A stretch of DNA of 11,821 nt from JANQLU01 sp964434955 (GTDB lineage Bacteria; Planctomycetota; Planctomycetia; Pirellulales; Pirellulaceae). Position 1 is the stretch's first letter. Every line of letters starts with the position of its first letter. The stretch is from positions 1-11,821 of the forward strand of contig CAYSXI010000164.1 in the NCBI GenBank assembly GCA_964434955.1. The letters are read 5' to 3'. The notes below the pieces were generated by a model. That model had not been told where the DNA came from and did not search any database. It saw only the letters and a program-made list of their open reading frames with translations. Shown piece by piece: positions 6,005 to 11,821 of this stretch. A program made the translations under genes and the position numbers.

Positions 6005-7000
6005 CTATCGCCAATCGTCGTGACAATTGGTACAGGACTGTCCTACGGCATTCACTCCGCTTTCAATCAGCGCGTAATTTTCAGTTTGGGTTCCTGCGAC
6101 AACCTGAAGTGCTCCGTCCCGCATCGCGGTGGTGTACTCAAGGTATCCCTCGTCGTCGGCGTCATCCATGTCTTCGGCTGCAAGGATCACGCCCATCGCA
6201 GCGACCAGGGCCGCATCGTGTTTGACTTGATCCGCCTTTGATTTGAATTCGGATTCGCTGGCCGTGTTCGGCTTGAGACTGTCTGCGTAAATATCCTCGA
6301 GCAGATTCATGATCGGGCCGCGATCAACGATGTCTGCCCAGGTGTACTCGGAAAGTTTCGCGTCCTGCGGGAAACCACTTCCACGTACAAGATCTTCCAG
6401 GTTCTGTTTTTGGGTTCGTGCGTTCTGGTAAGCCTGCTCGCTACCGGTCCGCGCGTTGGCGGCCGCCCTGGAAAATGCTGCCCGGCAATAGGGAGCATCT
6501 TTTTTCCAGCGGACATCCGAATCGTATTTCTCGATGATCGTGAATAGCATCGCCAGCATTGAAAATGTCAGGCGCGCCTTATGGTGATCACTTTTGTATT
6601 TGGTGGGCGTGGTGACTTCGGCGTTCAATCGAATCTGTAAACGTTTGACCTCATCTTCGAGTACCTCGCGCGAGATAATCTTCGACCATTTGAAGCCGCC
6701 GGAGTCGGTGCTCGTATCACCGGCTTTGGAACTGGATGAGCCGCTGTTGCCGCCGCCCTTGCTTGCGATTCTTTGGCCGGATGATAGTTGGTTCGGGCGT
6801 TCCCCGACAAATCCATCCTTGAAAATGTCGCTATAAAAGACGGAGTCCCAGTCGCGTTTCTTGAATGTCGGACGCTTGGCGCGCTTAACCGTGGGGACTT
6901 TTTTCTGACCCGTAATTTGCCCGGCAATGACACTCACGGACAATAAAAATAAGACGCCCGACAAATAGCCTAGCCATGGACGTTTTCGAAAAGAATTCAT
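6005..7000 (-). CDS. Exported c-type cytochrome with C-terminal cytochrome c'-like heme motif
   Basis: This 331-residue protein starts at ATG 6998-7000, with AGGGG five bases upstream. A GTG 20 codons earlier lacks that support and would bury the signal sequence. Residues 8-27 are hydrophobic after RKR and act as a signal peptide or anchor. A basic segment (33-50) and a Gly/Ser-rich linker (about 72-102) follow. The rest, 103-331, looks alpha-helical and ends in SCTNCHDDWR, so the heme-binding CxxCH is Cys323-Cys326-His327, six residues before the stop codon. A CxxCHDD(F/Y/W)R end is the hallmark of class II cytochromes (cytochrome c', c-556). These have one covalent heme in a four-helix bundle and act in electron transfer or NO/CO binding in the periplasm. 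At about 229 residues the domain is longer than the usual ~130, so only the C-terminal match is firm. It is first in a likely operon with the duplicated-unit gene. Confidence 0.82.
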   Translation of the reverse strand: MNSFRKRPWLGYLSGVLFLLSVSVIAGQITGQKKVPTVKRAKRPTFKKRDWDSVFYSDIFKDGFVGERPNQLSSGQRIASKGGGNSGSSSSKAGDTSTDSGGFKWSKIISREVLEDEVKRLQIRLNAEVTTPTKYKSDHHKARLTFSMLAMLFTIIEKYDSDVRWKKDAPYCRAAFSRAAANARTGSEQAYQNARTQKQNLEDLVRGSGFPQDAKLSEYTWADIVDRGPIMNLLEDIYADSLKPNTASESEFKSKADQVKHDAALVAAMGVILAAEDMDDADDEGYLEYTTAMRDGALQVVAGTQTENYALIESGVNAVGQSCTNCHDDWR

Positions 7001-7064
7001 ACGTTCCCCTCGGAACAACTTCCCCCGACCCGTTGAGCGAATGACCCAACCAGTACACACTCAT

Positions 7065-7093
7065 ATTATCTTAGTAATTGAATCCTCTGGCAA
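7065..7093 (-). promoter_or_regulatory. Sigma-70-like promoter for the cytochrome operon
   Basis: On the minus strand TTGCCA (7088-7093, 5 of 6 to the -35 consensus) and GATAAT (7065-7070, 5 of 6 to the -10 consensus) are separated by exactly 17 bases. Transcription would start near 7058, giving a leader of about 58 bases to the cytochrome ATG. The 164-bp divergent region to apbE shows no equally good plus-strand promoter; TTGAAT at 7078 with TAACTT 17 bases on is weak. Confidence 0.55.
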
Positions 7094-7164
7094 GCTGGAA
7101 TAACTTGTCTTTCGGCGTTGCTCACCTTTTTTCGACGATCGATCGCTCGTTTCTTGACATTTTC

Positions 7165-8277
7165 ATGCACGACCCTTCCGACCCAAGTCGCCGAGAGTTT
7201 TTGCGCGGAGGCAAGAAAGCCGGTGCTTCCCAGGAAGGAATCGAGGCGGACCACGATCCGGCAGCACCCCAAGAAGATAATTCGGAGAATGTCCCCAGCC
7301 TGAGTGAAGCCGAAATTGTGGAAAGTGTGCAGTACTTTTCTCATCGGGCGATGGCCTGTGAGTTTGAGATTTACTTCAATGATGGCCAATATGACGTATC
7401 CGGCGAAGCGGCGATGCAGTGCTTCGATGCCATCGATCAAGTCGAATCCGAGTTGAGCGTCTACCAGGCTGACAGCGAAATCAGCCGATTCAATCGCGTC
7501 GACGAAAACGCGCGACTGGTCGTAGGTGAGTCCACGTTTGAAGTGCTCGCGCTCGGACGAGAAATTACGGCAGGCACGGAACACGCGTTCGATATGACGG
7601 CGGCACGTCTTTCCGAGGCCTGGGGGTTCAGTCGCCGTGAAGGCAAGATCCCCGATCCGGCTTCGATCGAACAGGCCATGGATGGGACGGGGAACGAAAA
7701 TTGGGAGCTTGACCCTTCCGATCATTCGATCGTGAAACGTCATCCCTTGACGCAATTGAATCTTGGCGCGATTGGAAAGGGATTCAGCCTCGACAAGTGT
7801 CGTTCCATCATGAAAGGATTTGGGATTACCGACTATCTGGTTCACGGGGGAAACAGCAGTGTGTTGGCGGGAGGTAACCGAAACAACGTTCCCAATCCCC
7901 GGGGATGGTGGGTTGGAATTGCCCATCCCGTGCTACCGAACCGCCGCTGTGGTGAAGTGCGGCTGGTCCATGCGTCTCTCTCGACTTCCGGCACAAGGCG
8001 GCAGGGTTTTGTTCACCGCGGTAAATGGTACGGACACATCATTGATCCGAGAAACGGCCAGCCAACATCGGGTGTTTTTTCGGCAACCGTGATTTGTACG
8101 GATTCGGCAAAGGCCGACGCTTTGTCGACGGCTTTCTATGTTCAAGGCGTCGAATGGGTCGAATCGTTTTGCGACAAAAACAAGGATGTTTCGGTAATCA
8201 TGTTGACCGCAAAAGGCTCTGGATTCAAAATTGACTGTTTCAATCTTGAGCCCGATGATTTCCGCCAAGTCGATTGA
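7165..8277 (+). CDS. apbE: FAD:protein FMN transferase (ApbE family)
   Basis: ApbE enzymes transfer FMN from FAD to a Ser/Thr of extracytoplasmic target proteins in a Mg-dependent reaction. This 370-residue protein shows the family blocks in order: HRAMACEFEI (60-69), LSVYQADSEISRFN, FDMTAARLSEAWGF (142-155), LGAIGKGFSLD (200-210), HGGNSSVLAGG, STSGTRRQG (273-281), HIIDPRNGQP (291-300) and DSAKADALSTAF (313-324). Asp318 and Thr322 are the expected metal ligands. The N-terminus, DPSRREFLRGG, matches a twin-arginine motif but is followed by hydrophilic sequence and no hydrophobic core, so export by Tat is doubtful. ATG 7165 is preferred; the frame is open back to a TTG at 7078, but that adds an unlikely 29 residues. 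No Shine-Dalgarno is seen. No flavinylation target with an FMN-binding domain occurs in this window, so its substrate is elsewhere. Confidence 0.93.
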   Translation: MHDPSDPSRREFLRGGKKAGASQEGIEADHDPAAPQEDNSENVPSLSEAEIVESVQYFSHRAMACEFEIYFNDGQYDVSGEAAMQCFDAIDQVESELSVYQADSEISRFNRVDENARLVVGESTFEVLALGREITAGTEHAFDMTAARLSEAWGFSRREGKIPDPASIEQAMDGTGNENWELDPSDHSIVKRHPLTQLNLGAIGKGFSLDKCRSIMKGFGITDYLVHGGNSSVLAGGNRNNVPNPRGWWVGIAHPVLPNRRCGEVRLVHASLSTSGTRRQGFVHRGKWYGHIIDPRNGQPTSGVFSATVICTDSAKADALSTAFYVQGVEWVESFCDKNKDVSVIMLTAKGSGFKIDCFNLEPDDFRQVD

Positions 8278-8315
8278 CGGAAATCGAGATCACTGTCAAC
8301 AATCCGAGCCGTTTG

Positions 8316-8714
8316 ATGACCAAACCATCCATGCTGAAAGCGATGCAGCAAATCGCGAATGCCAAAATTGAAGCCGCGATTCACGAAGGCAAATTCGAGC
8401 AGCTCGAGCATTTTGGCAAGCCAATTCAGTTTGAAGAAGAATATGACCCCAATTGGTGGATCAAGCATAAATGCAAACAGGAAAGCTTAAACGTCTTGCC
8501 CCCAGCTTTGCAATTGAAGCGAACGGTCGAAAAGACACTTGAAATGATCGACCGAATGGACTGCAAGGACAAAGCGCGAAATGGTCTTGAACGACTGAAC
8601 AAGTTTATCGAAGAGTCGAATCGAAAAATCGTCTGGGGCCCCCCTTCTGATCAACAGCCAATCGACGTCGACAGCTACCTGGCAAAAATGGAATTTGCTC
8701 CAGATTCCAATTAG
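8316..8714 (+). CDS. DUF1992 protein (conserved domain shared with DnaJ homologue DNAJC28)
   Basis: From ATG 8316 this gives 132 residues. Nearly all of the N-terminal half matches the DUF1992 pattern: IANAKIEAAIHEGKFEQL (13-30), then FGKPIQF, followed by a Trp-Trp segment and a VLPPALQLKR block. The family occurs in bacteria as small standalone proteins and in eukaryotes attached to a J-domain; no J-domain is present here and the biochemical role is not established. The protein is soluble, charged and helix-rich, with no signal peptide. A TTG at 8274-8276 overlaps the apbE stop (TTGA) and would add 14 residues, consistent with translational coupling, so the start is uncertain. Either way it follows apbE closely enough to share its transcript, though no functional tie between the two families is known to me. 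Confidence 0.87.
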   Translation: MTKPSMLKAMQQIANAKIEAAIHEGKFEQLEHFGKPIQFEEEYDPNWWIKHKCKQESLNVLPPALQLKRTVEKTLEMIDRMDCKDKARNGLERLNKFIEESNRKIVWGPPSDQQPIDVDSYLAKMEFAPDSN

Positions 8715-8880
8715 CTATCCTGAATCGGCTCAATCGATCCTCATTCATGACGACGCGGTCGCTGGCTCCAAGTTCTGGTTGCGCCGATTGTAAGGCCTGA
8801 TTTCGAAGCGGCTTGTTGATTCTGGATCACTTCTGATTCGGCGAACGAACGGATTAGCCTGTTTCTAAGCTAGGTTTTCA

Positions 8881-8932
8881 GTGGAATTCCACATAGAGAC
8901 CCAGTGTACCGTCGCCTTGGCGACGATAAGGA
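8881..8932 (+). promoter_or_regulatory. Leader of the giant gene: palindrome, hairpin and ribosome-binding site
   Basis: GTGGAATTCCAC (8881-8892) is a perfect 12-bp palindrome. GTCGCC-TT-GGCGAC (8911-8924) is a tight 6-bp hairpin four bases before the Shine-Dalgarno AAGGA (8928-8932), which is seven bases from the ATG at 8940. The hairpin is close enough to affect ribosome access. The remainder of the 225-bp spacer shows no clear promoter boxes and no intrinsic terminator for the DUF1992 gene. Confidence 0.4.
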
Positions 8933-8939
8933 TCCGTTT

Positions 8940-11821
8940 ATGAGTCGCCGCTCGAAAGCTGCCGACAGCGTTCGTCTATTGATCGCAAAACTATTCAAGG
9001 GGAACGAATCGAAATCCGACGTTCCCGAAATTCACGCGCTCGAACCGCGCGTGCTCTATAGTGCCGCACCGATGGTTGATCTCGGTGACGATGCCGAGGC
9101 ATTGCTCAATTTGGACGCGGAATCAGATGAACCTTTAGATCTTTTTGCCGATTCGGCGGTTGAGATCGAAACTGAGTCACTCCTGGAATCGGGCGAAGAT
9201 CAGGCCTTTGACACCGCCAAAGAGATCATTTTCGTCGACAGTGCCGTCGAGGACTACGAATCGCTCGTCACCAATCTCGCGCGCGAATCGAACCAATCCA
9301 TTGATATTGTGATTCTCTCGGCAAACCAGGATGGTATCGAGCAAATCACGGAAGTCCTCAGCGGATACTCGGATCTCAGCGCCATCCATATCGTGTCCCA
9401 TGGCCAGGATGGGAGCGTTCAACTTGGCAATCAGTCTCTGAGCGGCTCAAACCTGAACGGCTATCGAGACGATCTGCAGACCTGGTCAAATTCATTGGCC
9501 GACGAAGCGGATCTGTTGTTTTACGGATGCAACCTCGCGGCGACCCAGGACGGGCAGGAATTGTTGCAAGAAATTTCCGTTCTCTGTGATTGTGACGTCG
9601 CCGGCAGCAACGACCTGACGGGACACACGTCGCTGGGCGGCGACTACGAGCTTGAATTTGAAGTGGGGACCATTCAGGCGGACGTCGTCATCGATCACGC
9701 GACCCAGGATTCATGGAAGCAGGTGTTGGACGTCGTTCAGTTGGAGGCAACTCAAGATACCTACATTGATGCCCATGAAACTTCGGACAATTACGGCACA
9801 TCATCCAGCTTGATCGTCGATCAAAGCGGCGGTGGCTTCGGGGATTCCAGGATCCTGTTGAAATTTGATTTCAGCTCGATTCCGGCGGGCTCAACCATCA
9901 ACAGCGTCACCCTTGAAATGAATGCCACGACCAACACGGGTGCATTCGATTTGAACCTTTATGAATTGACCGAAGATTGGGAGGAAGGCACCCAATCCGG
10001 CGGAAACGATGCCGCGAGTTGGAATGACCGCTTGGACGGAACCGGCTGGACGGATGCCGGCGGCACCTTTGACGCTTCGGTGGTTGCAACTCTTAATACG
10101 GCTTCAACCGGTTTGCATTCCTGGGATATCACGTCGATCGCGCAAGACTGGTTCACCGGTTCCAAAGTCAACAATGGCTTGATCCTCGCCAATCCTAGCA
10201 CGGGAACGGAGCGAGTCACCTATGAAAGCCAGGAAAGCGGTGGCACCGGGCCGCGATTGGTCGTCGATTACACACCGCCCAATACCGAACAGAGCCTGGA
10301 TACCAACCTGACATTGGCGACGGCCGAAGGCGCGAGTGTCACGATCACGACTTCATTCCTTTCGACAAGCGATCTTGAGCAAGGAAACGACGAAATCCAA
10401 TACACGTTGGACGATGCGCCTCTTAATGGGACGTTGTTCCGAAATGGAATTGCGTTATCGGCTTCGGACACCTTCACGCAACAAGATATCGACAACAATC
10501 TGATTTCTTACACGCACGACGGAAGTGAAACCACAACCGATCGCTTTGATTTTTCCGTCGATGACGGATACGGCGTATCCAGTTCGGCAACCTTTCAATT
10601 CACGGTCTCGCCCGTGAATGATGAGCAAAGCCTGGATAACAATACGACTTTGAATGTCAACGAAGGCTCTTCCGCAACCGTTTCGTCCACGTTTCTGTTG
10701 ACCAGCGACAAAGATCATTCGCCGGAACAAATCGTCTATACGCTAACCTCAGTTCCGGCAAATGGAATCTTGAACTTGGGAGGAAGCTCGCTGGGTATTA
10801 ACGATACATTCACCCAAGCAGATATTAACTCAAACCTGTTGGTTTTTTCGCACGACGGTAGCGAAACTTCAAGCGATAGCTTCAACTTTCAAGTCGATGA
10901 CGGTCAAGGCGCAATCACCAATGGCACCTTCAATTTTCAAGTTGATCCGGTAAACGATGAACAGACGCTGGACACGAATATCGCGATTGGCCTGAACGAA
11001 GCGGCCGCAGTCGTCATTTCCAATGCCTTCCTCTCAACAAGCGATGTCGACAACAGCAGTAGTGAAATTGTCTACACGGTGACCAGTTTGCCCGCGAACG
11101 GGTCCCTGTTTCGCAACGGGGTCCTGGTTGCAGGCGGCGGGACGTTTTCCCAGCAAGATATCGATTCGGGGCTGGTGACCTACCAGCATGATGGAAGTGA
11201 AACGACCAGCGACCAGTTTCAGTTTTCCGTCGATGATGGCGCGGGAGTGTCGACTTCGGCGCAATTCGATTTCAATGTCACGGCCGTCAACGATGAACAA
11301 TCATTGGATGCCGTTTTAACCATGCTGATGACCGAGGGAACAACAGTCACCGTCAGCAATACCTTTCTTTCGACCAGCGACCCGGACAACTCGCCCAATC
11401 AGATTGTCTATCGTGTGGACGCGCTCCCGAACAATGGGGTGCTTTTCCGAAATGGCGTCGCTTTGAGTTTGAATGATACATTCACCCAGCAAGATATTGA
11501 CGACAGTCTCATTGCCTATGCCCACGATGGAAGTGAAACCAACGCCGACCGATTTGACTTTACGGTTGATGATGGACTTGGTGTGGCCACAAGCAGTTTT
11601 CTGGATTGGGTGATTTTTCCCGCCAACGACGAACAGTCGCTCGATACCAACTCGGCGTTGAACCTCAACGAAGGCAGTACGGCGACGATCACGAACTCGC
11701 TGCTTTCGACGAGCGATCCGGACAATACGAATTCTCAGTTGGTTTATACAGTCGATTCACTTCCGGCCAATGGAACCGTGTTCCGTAATGGCGTTGCCTT
11801 GGGACTGACGGACACCTTTAC
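8940..11821 (+). CDS. Giant surface protein: LEPR motif, DUF4347, DNRLRE-type domain, cadherin/CSPG-like repeats; C-terminus beyond the window
   Basis: 960 codons are visible and the frame is open at the edge. There is no ordinary signal peptide. After a basic start (MSRRSKAAD) comes LEPRVLYSAAP at 34-44, the LEPR-type motif found near the N-terminus of many large planctomycete proteins. After an acidic stretch, residues about 95-262 form a DUF4347 domain: IIFVDSAVEDYESLV, HIVSHGQDGSVQLG (His154) and LLFYGCNLAATQDG (Cys197). Residues about 264-444 fit a DNRLRE-type beta domain (DTYIDAHETSDNYGTSSSL, RILLKFDFSSIPAGS, DWFTGSKVNNGLILAN, RLVVDY). From Asn448 onward come tandem cadherin/CSPG-like repeats, the fifth cut by the edge. 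Such architecture is typical of very long secreted or surface adhesins, but ligand and anchoring cannot be seen. AAGGA sits seven bases before the ATG. Planctomycete identity and surface location are inference; the domain order is visible. Confidence 0.9.
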   Translation, partial: MSRRSKAADSVRLLIAKLFKGNESKSDVPEIHALEPRVLYSAAPMVDLGDDAEALLNLDAESDEPLDLFADSAVEIETESLLESGEDQAFDTAKEIIFVDSAVEDYESLVTNLARESNQSIDIVILSANQDGIEQITEVLSGYSDLSAIHIVSHGQDGSVQLGNQSLSGSNLNGYRDDLQTWSNSLADEADLLFYGCNLAATQDGQELLQEISVLCDCDVAGSNDLTGHTSLGGDYELEFEVGTIQADVVIDHATQDSWKQVLDVVQLEATQDTYIDAHETSDNYGTSSSLIVDQSGGGFGDSRILLKFDFSSIPAGSTINSVTLEMNATTNTGAFDLNLYELTEDWEEGTQSGGNDAASWNDRLDGTGWTDAGGTFDASVVATLNTASTGLHSWDITSIAQDWFTGSKVNNGLILANPSTGTERVTYESQESGGTGPRLVVDYTPPNTEQSLDTNLTLATAEGASVTITTSFLSTSDLEQGNDEIQYTLDDAPLNGTLFRNGIALSASDTFTQQDIDNNLISYTHDGSETTTDRFDFSVDDGYGVSSSATFQFTVSPVNDEQSLDNNTTLNVNEGSSATVSSTFLLTSDKDHSPEQIVYTLTSVPANGILNLGGSSLGINDTFTQADINSNLLVFSHDGSETSSDSFNFQVDDGQGAITNGTFNFQVDPVNDEQTLDTNIAIGLNEAAAVVISNAFLSTSDVDNSSSEIVYTVTSLPANGSLFRNGVLVAGGGTFSQQDIDSGLVTYQHDGSETTSDQFQFSVDDGAGVSTSAQFDFNVTAVNDEQSLDAVLTMLMTEGTTVTVSNTFLSTSDPDNSPNQIVYRVDALPNNGVLFRNGVALSLNDTFTQQDIDDSLIAYAHDGSETNADRFDFTVDDGLGVATSSFLDWVIFPANDEQSLDTNSALNLNEGSTATITNSLLSTSDPDNTNSQLVYTVDSLPANGTVFRNGVALGLTDTF
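10281..11821 (+). repeat. Tandem 336-bp (112-residue) cadherin/CSPG-like coding repeats, 4.6 copies in view
   Basis: Units start at 10281, 10617, 10953, 11289 and 11625, each with N-(D/T)-E-Q-(S/T)-L-D; all four complete units are exactly 336 bp. Each carries a FLSTSD-like block, a Y-T-(V/L)-x-x-x-P-x-N-G block, DTFTQQDID or a close variant, and HDGSET...(D)F.F.VDDG. The DNA has diverged at many synonymous and replacement sites, so this is a set of old protein repeats rather than a recent DNA amplification. It continues beyond the window. Confidence 0.93.

Noticed and set aside
7001..7060. GTG-initiated extension of the cytochrome gene
   Set aside because: The ATG at 7000 has AGGGG at proper spacing and begins a signal peptide; the GTG lies near the predicted transcription start.
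7078..7164. TTG-initiated extension of apbE
   Set aside because: No ribosome-binding site, overlap with the divergent promoter, and the ATG at 7165 begins directly before the SRREFL motif seen on planctomycete proteins.
7066..7926. Minus-strand frame of 286 codons opposite apbE
   Set aside because: A long antisense shadow; the plus strand carries every ApbE block and the minus product has no family features.
9177..11725. Multiple minus-strand open frames opposite the giant gene
   Set aside because: They recur because the coding repeats beneath them recur; no starts or domains support them.
10281..11821. CRISPR or other DNA-level repeat array
   Set aside because: The 336-bp repeats are in-frame protein repeats with many third-position differences and no short identical repeat/spacer pattern.

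Overview
The window looks like a chromosomal segment of a planctomycete, probably from the Pirellulales-type marine or freshwater lineages. This is inferred from gene content: a PEP-CTERM-anchored matrixin protease, a secreted PQQ-like beta-propeller protein, a planctomycete-style ApbE with an N-terminal SRREFL motif, and a giant surface protein with an LEPR-type N-terminus followed by DUF4347 and cadherin/CSPG-like repeats. Base composition is moderate, at roughly 50% GC. There are no rRNA or tRNA genes, no insertion sequences and no CRISPR array that I can see.

Layout from left to right. (1) Positions 1-883, minus strand: a secreted SGNH/GDSL hydrolase cut off by the window edge. (2) Positions 1129-1839, minus strand: a membrane-anchored peptide methionine sulfoxide reductase (msrA), followed by a convincing intrinsic terminator at 1066-1100. 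(3) 1840-2225: a gene-free divergent spacer. (4) 2226-3560, plus strand: a secreted PQQ-like beta-propeller protein. (5) 3832-5103, plus strand: a secreted metzincin (matrixin) with a PPC domain and a PEP-CTERM sorting tail, preceded by a sigma-54-like -24/-12 element. (6) 5157-5990 and 6005-7000, minus strand, in a likely two-gene operon: an exported cytochrome c'-like protein with a C-terminal CxxCHDD motif, and behind it an unrecognised protein made of two tandem copies of a ~137-residue unit. A good sigma-70-like promoter lies at 7065-7093. (7) 7165-8277 and 8316-8714, plus strand: ApbE (FAD:protein FMN transferase) and a DUF1992 protein, close enough to be one transcript. (8) 8940 to the right edge, plus strand: the first 960 residues of a giant surface or secreted protein. 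It has an LEPR motif, DUF4347, a DNRLRE-type domain, and then cadherin/CSPG-like repeats with an exact 112-residue (336 bp) period.

Most products appear to act outside the cytoplasm: hydrolase, MsrA repair enzyme, beta-propeller, protease, c-type cytochrome, flavin transferase and giant adhesin-like protein. I see no single dedicated pathway. The parts most worth following up are the duplicated-unit protein coupled to the cytochrome, the His/Cys pattern in DUF4347 that resembles clan CD (caspase-like) peptidases, and the sigma-54-like site in front of the PEP-CTERM protease.
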